A stretch of 64,000 bases of DNA from Erinaceus europaeus (Eukaryota > Chordata > Mammalia > Eulipotyphla > Erinaceidae). The stretch covers positions 30,387,669 through 30,451,668 of the forward strand of contig NC_080176.1 of assembly GCF_950295315.1 (NCBI RefSeq). The letters run 5' to 3'. The notes under the pieces were generated by a model. It searched no databases. It was given only the letters and a program-made list of their open reading frames with translations, and was not told the DNA's origin. Position 1 is the first letter of the stretch. Each line of letters opens with the position of its first letter. Positions 31,376 through 41,997 of this stretch are shown piece by piece. The position numbers were made by a program, and so were the translations under genes.

Positions 31376-31582
31376 GACCCAGGTGGTGGCACACCTGATT
31401 GAGTACACATGTTACAATATGCAAGAAACAAAGTTCAAGTCCCCGCTCCCCACCTGCAGGGGGAAAGCTTCTCAAGTGGTGAAGCAGCCCCACAGGTGTC
31501 TCTCTGTATCTCTTCCTCACTATCTTTCCCATCTTTCTCAATTTCTCTCTATCAAATAAATAAATAAAATATTTTTAAGAAG
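31376..31582 (+). mobile_element. SINE type B
   Basis: Head ggtggtggcacacctgattg, full core, and an AAATAAATAAA tail. It starts exactly where the previous SINE's TSD ends. Confidence 0.92.
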
Positions 31583-31614
31583 TGAAGTTAGAGTTATATA
31601 TGTTTGTTTATCAA

Positions 31615-31760
31615 ACTCATACAACCCAGCAAGACAAAAAGCAAACTGACAAACAAAAATCAGCAGGTGATCTAAATAGACACTTCTCCAAAGAAGATAT
31701 ATACAAGTGACCAATAGGTACACGGGGGAAAAAATGTCCATCATTGCTTAGTATTAGAAT
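31615..31760 (+). mobile_element. L1 ORF2 C-terminal fragment
   Basis: The order gacacttctccaaagaagat, then caagtgaccaataggtacac, matches the conserved L1 ORF2 stretch that in the large L1 is aacaaaacattcacatcaga to acaaacatatgagaaactac. Confidence 0.8.
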
Positions 31761-31767
31761 TAGTAGA

Positions 31768-31965
31768 ATAGGGGGCAGGTAGTGAAGCAACTGGTTGAAC
31801 ACACATGTTTCCATGCACAAGGAGCCCGGTTCAAGCTCCCAGTTCCCACCTCCAGGGGTGGAAAGCAGTGAAGCAGTGTTGCAGGTATCTCTCTTACCCT
31901 CTTCCTCTCTGTCTTCCCCTCCCATCTTAATTTCTCTCTATCTCTATCAAATTAATTAATTTTAA
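31768..31965 (+). mobile_element. SINE type B
   Basis: Head ggggcaggtagtgaagcaac, B box ggttcaagctcc and tail AATTAATTAA. AGAATTARTAGAA flanks form a likely TSD within the L1 fragment. Confidence 0.88.
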
Positions 31966-31979
31966 AAGAATTAATAGAA

Positions 31980-32262
31980 GGAGTCGGGCCGTAGTGTAGT
32001 GGGTTAAATACACGTGGCAGAAAGCACAAGGATCTGCATAAGGATCCCGGTTCAAGCCCCCGGCTCCCCACTTACAATGGAGTCACTTCACAGATGGTGA
32101 AGCAGGTTTGCAGGTGTCTGTCTTCCCCTCCTCTCTCCATTTCTCCCTGTCCTATCCAACAATGATAACATCAATAACAACAATAATTACAACAACAATA
32201 AAAAACAAGGGCAACAAAAGGGAAAATAAATAAATATAAAAATATATTTTTAAAAAGAATAG
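31980..32262 (+). mobile_element. SINE type A
   Basis: Head gagtcgggccgtagtgtagt, B box ggttcaagccc, CAACAA run and an ATAAATAAAT tail. AATAGAAG flanks are a possible short TSD. Confidence 0.93.
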
Positions 32263-32575
32263 AAGGGAAATTCATTAAACGAGGTTACAGAATAGCTAGT
32301 GATACACACATAACCACAATCACTGATGTGCAAAATGTGTTTATGGGTAGCAGAGGTGGAGCTGCGCTAGAAACAAGGGCAACAGAGGGAGGTTTGAAAA
32401 TAAATATTTGCCAAAAAATATCCACAGTACTCATCTCTGGGTATTGAATGATAGATGGCTTTTCCTTTTTCTTCTATTAATATTTCTTTGTTTTGGTTGT
32501 TTTTGTTTCTGTTTTTTCACTTTGCTTCTTGGGAGTCTTCATATTTTCAAAACTGAAACTGCAGAGTCTTTGTAA
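32263..32575. other. No recognised feature
   Basis: Unique-looking sequence between the SINE cluster and a purine array. Confidence 0.5.
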
Positions 32576-32727
32576 TAAAGAAAGAGAGGAATAAAGAAAG
32601 AGAGAGAGAGAAAGGAAGGAAGGAAGGAAGGAAGGAAGGAAGGAAGGAAGGAAAAAAGAAAGAAAGAAAGAGAGAGAGAAAGAAAGAGAGAAAAAGAAAG
32701 GAAGAAAGAAAGAGAGGGGGAAAGACA
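32576..32727. repeat. (GGAA)n/(GAAA)n array
   Basis: Purine-only tract with about nine GGAA units (32616-32651) inside GAAA-type sequence. Confidence 0.92.
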
Positions 32728-33532
32728 GTTTGGGTTTTGTTATTCTCAACTCACAGGAGTGTTAAGTGACAAGGCAGCCTTCTAAGGCTCTCAGGGATAA
32801 TCTTGATTTGATGAGAGGAGACCAGGGCTGGGGAGCTAAAGTGGTCACGAATTTGCAAGAGCCTCTATTTGTGACACCAAAACTACTCACAGTGCATGAA
32901 TGAGTCACCATCTCTTATCTGCTGCTTTAGAAACACGGGGAGCAAAATACAAAGGCAGCTTGAACCTGGAAGTTAAGTGTTATAAGACTGAAAATCACAT
33001 TCTAAGGGAGCTTACGCATTTCCTGTCTTCAGAGGTTCCCCCACCTCACCCACAACTGCAAAACTTGACCTCCAAACAATGAGAGGGAGCTGGGTCAGCA
33101 GAGAGGAACTTTCTCCAGGGCCACCTGTACTTCAAGCCTCCTAGAATAAATAAGCACTGGAAAGCTCATTGCTTTTGTTTTAATAATGAGAAGGCTTTCC
33201 ACAGGATGGACTCCCATCGATTTTATGACAATGGCCTTGACGTTCAAGTGACTCCTTCTTCACACTCTGTGCTGAGCTGAGTGGGGCTTTATCTGGCTGC
33301 ACACAGGACAAAGCAGCGGTTTTATCGGTTATAACTGGAGCAGAAAAGGCCAGGAAGAGTCCTAGAGAGCCTGGGCAGATAGAACCACTGCTGTGGGAAC
33401 TGGTGCTACTCTGGAAACCAGGGCTTTACCAAGGCTCAATCAGTCCACAACCTGCTCTCTAGGAGACTCCTCCTGTGTCTTAAGTTATTCTTCCCACTGA
33501 TGAGGGGCTATGCTTTAACACATATGTGCCTG
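32728..33532. other. Repeat-poor island, conserved-element candidate at 33160-33350
   Basis: No repeats are seen over 800 bp. The part 33160-33350 keeps CpGs in an AT-rich context (catcgatttt, tgacgttc, agcggttttatcgg), which is unusual in this window. Function is only inferred. Confidence 0.4.
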
Positions 33533-33726
33533 AAGGCCCAGGTAGTGGCACAAACTTTACCATGCTCAAAGGCTCAGGATCAAGTCCTTGGTCCCTGCAG
33601 GCTGGGACTGAGGTTTCACAAGGTGTGAAGCCATGCTACAAGTCGCCCCCCCCCCCCCCCGCCACCCCATCTCAGTTTCTCTTTATCTTATCAAATAAGA
33701 GAAAGAAGAGACTTTTAAAAGATATA
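33533..33726 (+). mobile_element. SINE type B with poly-C run
   Basis: Head ggcccaggtagtggcacaaa, partial B box, and a core interrupted by a run of 15 C at 33646-33660 before the pyrimidine stretch. Confidence 0.85.
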
Positions 33727-33784
33727 TATGACCTACTGCTTTAAAAAAAAAAGTAACACTAAATTGAGGACATACAGGATTTCA

Positions 33785-34088
33785 GAGGCCAGGCAGTAGT
33801 GAACTTGGCACATATCACCAAGAACAAGAATCTGGGTTCAAGTCCTTGGTTCCCCACTTTCAAGGAGGATGATTTGCAAGCAGTGAAGCTTGTCTGTAAG
33901 TGTATCTTTCTCTTTCCCTCTCTATCTCCCCTTCTCTCTCAATTTCGCTCTGTCTTGTCAAGTAAAAATTAAAGAGAAAGAAAAACAAATGGCCACTAGA
34001 AACCATGGATTCATAATGGCAGGCACCAAGTCCCAGAAATACTCCTGGTAGCAATAAATAAATAAATAAACAAACAAACAAACAAACA
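33785..34088 (+). mobile_element. SINE type A
   Basis: Diverged head, B box gggttcaagtcc, CT stretch, second module (aatggccactagaaaccatg) and an (ATAA)/(ACAA) tail that abuts an opposite-strand SINE. Confidence 0.85.
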
Positions 34089-34091
34089 GGG

Positions 34092-34378
34092 TTTCTGTTG
34101 TTTTGTTTTGTTTTCTTTTGTTGCCACAAGGGTTATCGATGAATCTACCACTACTGCAGCCATTTTTCCTTTTTATTTATTTACCTATTTTATTTTATTT
34201 TTTGATAGGACAGATAGAAATTGAAGGGAAGGGGGAGACAGACATGCAAAGAGTAAGAGGCAGACCTGCTTCACAGCTCATGAAGTTTCCCCCCTGCATA
34301 TGGGGATGGGCCTTGAACTCGGGTCCCTGAGCATCATTATATATGCACTCAACCAGGTGCACCACCACCCAGCCAGCT
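34092..34378 (-). mobile_element. SINE type A/B (minus)
   Basis: Second module reversed (gccacaagggttatcgatga), (TTTAT) tract, core (gcagacctgcttcacagctc) and head complement (caaccaggtgcaccaccacc). With the copy before it, it makes a tail-to-tail inverted pair. Confidence 0.88.
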
Positions 34379-34935
34379 CCAAAGACCTTTATTCTGTGAA
34401 AGCAAAGCAGAAGACACAGTTCCAATGGGAAAGTCACTGCAGCTTGCTAGTGAATTCTATTGAACACTACACCACCCTGTCATTTGGCTCATCAAGTTAA
34501 AAATTGCTGATGTTGGGTTATCACAAACAACTTCCTTAATCCCCTTTGTCTTCCAATGGTTTAATACACCTCCAAATCCTACACTAAAGTCCTCTGGAGC
34601 TGGAGCATAGAAGATTTGTAGGACAGTGAAATGACCCTGTGTAAAACCACAGGGGTGTTATATGTCATTAAACATTCACCTAGTCTTATGGGCTATAAAC
34701 ACTGAGAGAATCCAGTGGGACCGTAGAGTCTAGGAGAGAGAGTCTCACTGCAAGCTGTGGGCACCAGGTGACGGTGATGTGTCCTGTGACTTCACTGATG
34801 GTGCCAAATGTGCCACTTTGTGGGGAATTGGTTGTAAGGGAGGCTAAGGCTTTGGGGGACAGGTGGTATATGGCAACTCTCTCAATTGGTTTTAGGGCTT
34901 TGTATTTGATTGTTTTGTTTGTTTGCTCACTTGCT
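34379..34935. other. No recognised feature
   Basis: Unique-looking DNA with no defended gene or repeat. Confidence 0.45.
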
Positions 34936-35098
34936 TGCTTTTGCCACCAGGGTTATTACTGGAGCTCAGTGCCTGAACTGTTACTGACAGCCATTTCCCT
35001 CTTTTCCTCTCTCTCTCTCTCTTTCTCTCTCTCTTTTTCTGTGTGTGTGTGTGTGTGTCTGTATGCGTGTTTCTCTCATTAAAATAAATAAATAACAT
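34936..35098. mobile_element. Chimeric SINE: minus module joined to a plus tail
   Basis: Positions 34938-34996 read as the reversed second module (gccaccagggttattactgg). They are followed directly by a plus-strand pyrimidine stretch, (TG)n and an AAATAAATAA tail (35005-35097). The two halves have opposite orientation. Confidence 0.6.
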
Positions 35099-35102
35099 TC
35101 TT

Positions 35103-35215
35103 TCCATCATTAGATGTTTAATGGTTTACAGTCAACAGTGAAATACAGTAGTTGGCACATGTGTAGCTTGTGTCAGTTTTCCACATAGCACTCTAACCAC
35201 CCAATGATAGTTTTA
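35103..35215 (-). mobile_element. L1 3' terminus (minus)
   Basis: Reversed, it reads tgctatgtggaaaactga...caactactgtatttcactgt...gtaaaccattaa, the terminus type seen in plus orientation at 10160-10220 and 51780-51860. Confidence 0.65.
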
Positions 35216-35239
35216 AAAAAAAGAAAAGAAAAGAAAATG

Positions 35240-35420
35240 TAGGAATATATCTCCTTAACATTGGCCTAAGGAATTATTAAGTTTTGGATATAATGTCAAA
35301 ACTGCAAGAATTTAAAAGAAAAAAAGTAGAACTACTTCAATCTCACAATCAAAATAAAAGAAATAATGAAACAATAAAATGAAAAGAAAAATGACAGAAT
35401 GGAGAAAATATAAACCTGAA
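35240..35420 (+). mobile_element. Possible old L1 ORF2 fragment
   Basis: aatgaaaagaaaaatgacag and aatggagaaaatataaacct resemble the L1 ORF2 region just before the cysteine-rich tail. The rest is too diverged to be sure. Confidence 0.4.
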
Positions 35421-35849
35421 ATGCTAGAATGCAGAAAACAGCTTTGGAACTGCAACTTCCTAATGTAAATACTTTGGAAATCTTAGAATCTGTGATGACC
35501 ATGGTAGGAAACAGCTATGCATGTAAATATTAAGCATGGAACTCTTGTAAAGAAGACCTGCTTATAGTTATTACTATATTCTCCTTAAATAGATAAGGCT
35601 ATATTTTAAAACATTTTACAGTTCTTTCCTTTTTACCTATACTACGTTATTAAGTCACTACAGCATTATACTACGTTCTGGTCATACCATAATATATGGA
35701 CAGTCCAGATATGTCTCTATCTCTATTTTTTCCCGATTACAAATAGTCTTCTGATTCACAACAGATGTTCACTCAATTCTTACTTCCTGTGCTATTGAGC
35801 ACTTAACTTGTGCCTAAAGTATAGGACTGAACAGATACCACAATGGTAA
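35421..35849. other. No recognised feature
   Basis: AT-rich unique-looking sequence. Confidence 0.5.
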
Positions 35850-35960
35850 TTAGAAAGACTTTCATAGCTGAGGCTCTGAGATCCTAGGTTCAAAGCCCAG
35901 CACCACCATAAGCCAGAGCTGAGCAGTGCTCCAGCAAATAAATAAGTAAGAAAAAAAACT
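35850..35960 (+). mobile_element. SINE type C, 5' truncated
   Basis: aaagactttcatagctgagg, B box region ggttcaaagccc, then ccataagccagagctgagca. The head is missing. Confidence 0.85.
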
Positions 35961-36606
35961 AAAGTGCAATATCTGTCCTCAAGGAGTTTGGAAACTTTTT
36001 AGGAGATAATATAGACAGAACAGGAATAATAGCAATTTTCATTGTTTTTACACAGCAATCCAAGGAATATACAAAATGACTTGTGGTTAATTTTCCACAG
36101 AAGGAATATTGGCAGCAAAGCAAGAGGAGTTAAGAGATGGTATCAAAGCTTATAAATTTTCATTACCTTGAAAAAACTAAACTTTTGGAAGATCAGGCAG
36201 TTTAGTGAACCAAGAAAATGGGAGACTCATTTTCCTCTTTAGCCTTCTTCTCCAGAGTCTTCTTCATCCAGTGGGATACTTGAGATGAAATGGAGCCAGA
36301 TATCTAAGTGGATTGTTACTTATAATCACACTTTGAACCACAAAGTCTGGATGACCTCTACTTGAAAAATTGTGCAACTGTGTAAACAAATAAATGGAGT
36401 CTGCCTCCCTGTCAAGTATGGGCTGTTATCCTTTTTCTGCCAAGGTCATCAATTAAAGGATTAAATCATGAAGGAACTGGCAGGGTTCAACTATGATCTT
36501 CAGACTCAAACCCCAGTGATGCAGCATGCATAGCAGTATAGGACTTAAGGTTTTCCTTTCCTTTTGCCTCATTCCTTAAGGCACAATGCCATAGACACAC
36601 TCAAAA

Positions 36607-36607
<1 letters not shown>
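35961..36607. other. No recognised feature
   Basis: Repeat-poor AT-rich sequence with no ORF of note. Confidence 0.5.

Positions 36608-36658
<51 letters not shown>
36608..36658. repeat. (GC)n(AC)n alternating purine-pyrimidine tract
   Basis: About five GC dinucleotides lead directly into about 20 AC units. The full 51 bp alternate purine and pyrimidine. Confidence 0.95.
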
Positions 36659-36660
<2 letters not shown>

Positions 36661-36994
36661 ATACCCATGTTCCAGACATGCTCTCTTTCACAGTTTCTCG
36701 CAGTTTTCAGGATTGACCATTTAGGAAATGAATTCATGGTCTTGGCTTGGAGGGAATCCACTTTGACTCTTGAGTTGAAAGCAGGAGTTCTACCAGCATT
36801 GGCCAGCTATCCCCAGTGCCCAGTAGGACAGCAGTGAGGACAGGGAGAGAGACAGGTACTTAGAACATCAAAGTTGAAAAACAGTCAAGTGATAGTGACT
36901 TGGGAAAGGGCTGGGCTTTCAGCTAGCCAGGTTCCATTTTCTCCAAAGAATGGTGAAGCTTTAAGTCCACATAAGTCCTGCAAAGATTTAGATT
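36659..36994. other. No confident feature
   Basis: The part 36740-36830 weakly resembles a reversed type E SINE head, but not well enough to call. Confidence 0.35.
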
Positions 36995-37565
36995 ACATCT
37001 ATAATACGTCTAAATTAGACTGTATACCTATACAATACTCTACTATACTACATCTATACTATATAATACACTATACTATACTATATCTATACTATATACT
37101 ACATCTATACTATATAATACACTATACTATATACTACATCTATACTATATACTATATCTATACTATATACTACATCTATACTATATAATACACTATACTA
37201 TACTACATCTATACTATATACTGCATCTGTACTATACTACATCTATACCATACTACATCTATACTATAAAATATCAATACTATACTACACTATACTGCAC
37301 TGTACTATACTAAATATATATTATATACTAACTACATCTATATTACACTGTACTACATATATACTGTATACAACATCTATACTACACTACACTGCATCTT
37401 TATTATACTAAAGCTATACTATACTATAGCTATACTATGCTATAATACACTACATCTGTATTATACTACATCTATACTCTACTATACTACATCTATACTA
37501 TATGTACTGTATCTATAATATATTGTATCTGTACTATACTACACTACACCTATACTACACTTCTT
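36995..37565. repeat. Degenerate CTATACTA/CATCTATACT satellite
   Basis: More than 550 bp built from variants of ctatactatactacatc. The plus strand has only about 16 G residues between 37021 and 37560. Unit lengths vary and units have mutated independently, so the array is not newly expanded. Confidence 0.92.
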
Positions 37566-37639
37566 CCCATCTACAATGCAATGTTGAGAGATGTTAGATA
37601 TAGACTAAACACAATGGAACTTACATTTATGTATCCTTT

Positions 37640-37855
37640 GCAATGGATGAGGCACTATGCTAAATACATACATTATCCCACTTAAGCCCCACAATAACCC
37701 TGCAGTGTAAATACAGTGATTAACCCGGTCTTTGAAATGAGAAGCCCAGGGCCAAAGGAACTTTGCTAAGAGAAACTACACAGCTGGTCTGTGTAGTGGG
37801 GTTGGGACTCAGATAAACCCAATGGATTCCAGAGCTTGTTTTGTACTGGAGCCAC
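37640..37855 (-). mobile_element. MIR (minus), near complete
   Basis: Reversed MIR order is clear: gcactatgctaaatacatac, acaataaccctgcagtgtaa, gaaatgagaagcccagggcc, actacacagctggtctgtgt, gactcagataaaccc. Confidence 0.85.
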
Positions 37856-38015
37856 ATGCCCAGCTCATTTTCTGCTTCTTAGCATTCCAAAACTTTGGAG
37901 ATTCATTGTGCAGAGGAAAATTCCCATTACCATCCTCTCCACAAATGTGCCCTTAACGATGCTGTAATGAGAAACAGACCAAGGCTAAGCAGGAGCTTAA
38001 GGGTGTGTGTACATT

Positions 38016-38019
<4 letters not shown>

Positions 38020-38062
<43 letters not shown>

Positions 38063-38099
38063 AGGCATGTACACACACAAACACACACACACACACACA
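38020..38099. repeat. (TG)n spacer (AC)n inverted microsatellite
   Basis: (TG)18 (38020-38056) is followed by a 13-bp spacer and an (AC)n run with one interruption (38070-38099). The two arms are complementary in inverted order. Confidence 0.95.
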
Positions 38100-38101
38100 T
38101 A

Positions 38102-38887
38102 CAGTCAAGGAGGGCCACCAAAGGCAGTTCCATTATTCTCATTCCTTCTCTCCTCTCTCTCTCTCTCTCCTCCCCAACAGGTAGGGTAAGTACAGTGAAT
38201 CCAGCTCTCAGTCTCTCCAGAATCCCTGCTCCACCCAGACCATCATAGGAACATCAATTGGATGGTTGCCATCAACTGTTAGTCCTTAGTTACTTAGAAG
38301 CCTGAAAACTCACAACATAACATTGGAGGGATTCCATACAACCCCAAAGTAGGTGAAAACATCCAGCTGAGGCCACGAATGAGCCTCTCCCAGCACAACC
38401 CCATGGAGAGAAGGCAAAAGGATTCTAATCTTTGTAAAGCACTCCCACAGCACTGCCTTCTGCCCCAGCAAGAGGGACAACCCTGCTTAGTAAGTACCCC
38501 AATTTCCCACAGCCCTTCTCAGCCATTTTAGTCACCATCCCAGCTCCTTTGGGCAGGGAGCAGCCATGCTGCCTGCATCTCCTGGAAGAACTTGGCTTAG
38601 GCCAAGGGCCAACCAAGGGCCCCTACGGTGTCTGGAAAATGTCCTAAGTCAGGAAAGTTCTGTCTGCTCCCTGGTGACAGCTGCCCATGCAGAGGCTAAG
38701 CTACCCTCTGCTATTTCCTCAAGAACAGAGGCTCCCTCTCCAGTCTGCAAATAAGCTCCTCTCCACAGCACAAACATGGGCAGGTGTCTGTCTGGGTTGG
38801 GTCTCTTCTTTCCATTCCCTTGCTAGGACAGTCAGGTCCAATAAAGCATTCTATCAATATCTCTGCCTCCTGGAGCCACCTCTTAGG
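38102..38887. other. Repeat-poor DNA
   Basis: CT-rich near 38150-38170, otherwise unique-looking. The ORFs at 38425-38754 on both strands lack domains. Confidence 0.45.
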
Positions 38888-39035
38888 ATAAGATGGCTCA
38901 CAAGCCTTGATGCACATGAGGTCCTGAACTTGAATCCCAGAACCACATGGGAGCACCATAAATGCATTGGAAGAGCTCCAGGAATGATGGGATGGTACTG
39001 TTGTTGTAGGGGATGAAGCAGGTTCTCACTCTCTT
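38888..39035 (+). mobile_element. SINE type E
   Basis: Head aagatggctcacaagccttg, B-box region cttgaatcccagaaccacat, then gagctccaggaatgatggga. Confidence 0.6.
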
Positions 39036-39495
39036 AGAGGAGCCCTTAATGTGTTTCCCAGCATCAAGTCTGTCACAGCAGCCATCACAGAAGAATCATT
39101 GGAACCCTGTGAGCCAGTCAAGACTTTCTTTGCAGAGAAGAAAGTGGGAGAGATGCACTCCCCTGTAGAAAATCACAGATAGTAGTCTCAGCTCTCTGGC
39201 TTCTCAGAGCCAAGCTCTTACACAAGCTGTTGACAGACCTAACAGAGAGCAAGCAGGTTTTCCCCTTCTGCTATTGGTCCCCATAGTCAGCCAACAGTGA
39301 TTGGTCATTTCAGTATGCCTCATTTGCATAAGCCATATTACAGTCCATCCCATAACAGTTGCTTTTATCCTAAATTGTGTGTGAACATCCCATTTAGAAA
39401 ACCCTTCCTCCAGGCTTCCATCTGACCCTGCCCTGCCTCTAATACTGTGATGTTTCTCCTCTCACCCTCTCTCTTCCTCTAAATAATGAAAACTT
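39036..39495. other. Unique-looking DNA with octamer and CCAAT motifs
   Basis: Two ATTGG boxes (39273-39277, 39300-39304) and an ATTTGCAT octamer (39322-39329) cluster within 60 bp. This is either a regulatory or LTR-like segment, or chance. Confidence 0.35.
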
Positions 39496-39570
39496 GGCTC
39501 AAGGAGGCCACTCAGTAGAGGCATCATGTATTTGTAAGACCTTAGGTTCAACCCCCAATGCCACTTAAAA
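39496..39570 (+). mobile_element. SINE type E head fragment
   Basis: ggaggccactcagtagaggc then ccttaggttcaacccccaat (B box), followed by an A-rich end without a body. Confidence 0.55.
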
Positions 39571-39581
39571 ATATAGGAGTA

Positions 39582-39700
39582 GGGGCCAGGTGGTATCACA
39601 CCCAGCTGAGTACACATGTTGTCATGTGCAGAGAACCAGATTCAGGTCCCTGGTCCCTATCTGCATGGAAGAAACTTGAGCAGAAAAGCGATGCTGCAGG

Positions 39701-39737
<37 letters not shown>

Positions 39738-39795
39738 CTCCTCCCTCTCAATACCCTATCAAATTGAAATGATAAATAAATTTTAAAAATAAGGG
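39582..39795 (+). mobile_element. SINE type B
   Basis: Head ggggccaggtggtatcacac, B box gattcaggtcc, shortened core, CT repeat and tail. Confidence 0.88.
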
Positions 39796-40088
39796 TCTAG
39801 TAGGTGACTTAACCAGCAGAGTGCACACATTGTCATGTACAAAGACCCAGATTTGAAACCCAGGCCACCACAAAGGAGTATGCACATCAGGGCAGCTTCA
39901 TACATGGTGGAGTGTGGTGCTGCAGTACCTTACCTTCTCTCTGTGTGTCTCTCTCCCTTCTGTACATCTTTCTGTCTTTAAACTTCTGACTGAAATTAAA
40001 AAAAAAAAAAAGGCCACAAGAAGTAGTAGAGAGGTACAGGCACCAAGCCCCAGCAATAACCCTGGTGGCAAATAAATAAATAAATAGA
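39796..40088 (+). mobile_element. SINE type A/E
   Basis: Diverged head, B-box region gatttgaaacccaggccacc, core cttcatacatggtggagtgt, A run, second module (ggccacaagaagtagtagag) and AAATAAATAAAT tail. Confidence 0.8.
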
Positions 40089-40544
40089 AAAAGCTGCAGG
40101 CTGTCTCAGGCCAGGTCTGGCCAGAGAGAGAAGGAAGAGTGAGCCAAAGGCAGCTGATATTCCTAGGGAGCACAGGAATAGTCTCCCTTGCCAAGGAAGC
40201 TTTGTGCCAGCTCTGGCTGAGTGGGAGCTCCCTGCCTTGGCAGAGGAGCTGCCTCTGCTCTGATCCCTGCTCACTTTCCCTTTCAGAGAACCACTCCCTC
40301 ACCCAGGCCTCACCCAGGACCTGCAAGGGTTTTCCAAGTCACTACCAGGTTGCTCAGATATCTGACTTGAAACCTCTCACTAGCCATAGCTGGCGATGTC
40401 CTACTCACAGAGAAACCTGACCTTAGAGACCTAGCTCTGGGGTAGGGGCCAGGCACTGGACTTACAGTATATGTAGTTCTCAGTATCTCATGTCCCAACG
40501 TTGCCATATGTGAGTTGCAGAGCTCGTAGAAGGGGCCTCAGCTA
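40089..40544. other. GC-richer repeat-poor DNA
   Basis: No repeat is seen. ORFs on both strands (40139-40420 plus, 39996-40326 minus) overlap and have no domain. A ttccctttcag acceptor-like string at 40276-40286 is not backed by other exon evidence. Confidence 0.4.
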
Positions 40545-40700
40545 CCTTGCACCTCAGTTTCCTCGTCTGTGAAACAGAGACCTCAGAAGTATCCACCACA
40601 TGAGGTTCTTTTGAGAATTTACTCAGGACAGGCCCCTACAACAGGACCTGGAGCATGGCAGGCTCTCCAGCGATATTAGCTATTATTATCCCTTTTTGTG
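40545..40700 (+). mobile_element. MIR (plus)
   Basis: cacctcagtttcctcgtctg, then gtgaaacagagacc, ggttcttttgagaattt, acctggagcatggcaggctc and tattagctattattatcc follow the MIR core and 3' part in order. Confidence 0.9.
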
Positions 40701-40954
40701 AACATTGTGATCACCATAGCAACACCAACTTGCTGGCAAGCACAAGGCATACCAGAGGAATAAAATGACAAGCAGTGGAGATGAAATTGGTCCTCCAAGA
40801 GGAGCCAATATATGAGACCATGTGGACCCAGAATGAAGGTGCTAGAAAGACTCTCCAGCCTCTGCCTTTTCAGTTTCTTGAGATCCTATCTATATTCACA
40901 ACAGTTTCCTGAAAATCTCCAGCTAGCCCAACTGCAAAGACTTTTGTTCTTTTT
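40701..40954. other. No recognised feature
   Basis: Short unique-looking stretch between a MIR and a SINE. Confidence 0.5.
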
Positions 40955-41038
40955 GCTATTTATTTGTTTATTTATTTGACAGAGACAGAGGGAAACTGAG
41001 ATGGGAGGGAGAGATAGAGAAAGATAGATATAAGATGA

Positions 41039-41094
<56 letters not shown>

Positions 41095-41213
41095 CTGCAG
41101 CACTGCATCACCACTCGTGAAGCTCCCCCACCTCCTCAGGTGGAGACCAGGGGCTAGAATCCCAGGTCCTTGTGCATAGGAATGTGTGTACTAAACCAGG
41201 TGTTACCAGCTCC
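40955..41213 (-). mobile_element. SINE type B (minus) with (GATA)n
   Basis: (TTTA) tail complement, GA-rich stretch expanded into about 13 GATA units (41040-41093), reversed core and head complement (taaaccaggtgttaccagct). Confidence 0.9.
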
Positions 41214-41355
41214 CACCTGCAAGAGAGGAAGATTCATGAACAGTAAAGAAGTACTGCAGGTGTCTCCCTTTCTCTCCTTCTTTTTCCCTCCCTGCCATGG
41301 ACCTCTATTTCTCTCTGCCTCTATCATAAAAGAAAAATAAAAGAAAGGAAGAAAG
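41214..41355 (+). mobile_element. SINE type B, 5' truncated
   Basis: It begins at cacctgcaagagaggaag in the core and runs to an A-rich tail. It abuts the head of the preceding minus SINE. Confidence 0.8.
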
Positions 41356-41997
41356 GGCATCCTCTTCCTTGCTTGCTCTTTTTGAATATTTTTTTTTAAT
41401 TTAAACACCAACTGACTCCACCTTACCCCTGATATTTCTCAACCAGCCATCAAACCCCCACCACCATCACCACCTACGTCCATGCCAGCACCTCCAGGGC
41501 TGGAAAAATGAAGTCATGAGAAGGTGATGTCACCTAGGACCAGCAGAGAAAGGAGCTCTTCTTGTCACCACTGTGGGTCTTCCACTTACCTGTCCCCACT
41601 GAACCCCACCATCTGAGAGACCCAAGAGCCCCTAGAGGGTCTGCAATCATCCATATAGGATAGAGAAAAACCCCAGCTTGTCACTCTAGAGGGCACACAC
41701 AGACATGAAGGGGGACAAACAAGAACACCTAGATCACTGAAACTGCCCTAAAGTTTGCTCCTTTCCAAATGACTCTTCAAGTGACCATAACGGATTAAAG
41801 ACCTAATTGCTTCCTGCTCAAAGCTACTGGATGTTTTGGCTGAGTGGCTTCTGCTACTGATTTTTCTCATCATGGAGGAAGAAGTGTGTCCTCTGGGCCA
41901 GGCTAGCTGTTTCTATTAAGTCCAAAGGCCACGAAGTTCTAAAAGAGCAGCTGAGCACCCGTTTGAACTCCCTGTGGTTGTTTTCATTTTCACCAGG
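41356..41997. other. Repeat-poor island
   Basis: No repeats are seen. The segment 41690-41990 is low in CpG but has an even, unrepetitive composition that could mark conserved noncoding DNA. Confidence 0.4.

Noticed and set aside
36874..37188. 104-codon plus ORF rich in Tyr, Ile and His
   Set aside because: It is a translation of the CTATACTA satellite. The periodic protein follows from the repeat unit.
40276..40420. Possible exon after a polypyrimidine-AG string
   Set aside because: A single acceptor-like string without a matching donor, conserved peptide or neighbouring exon is expected by chance.
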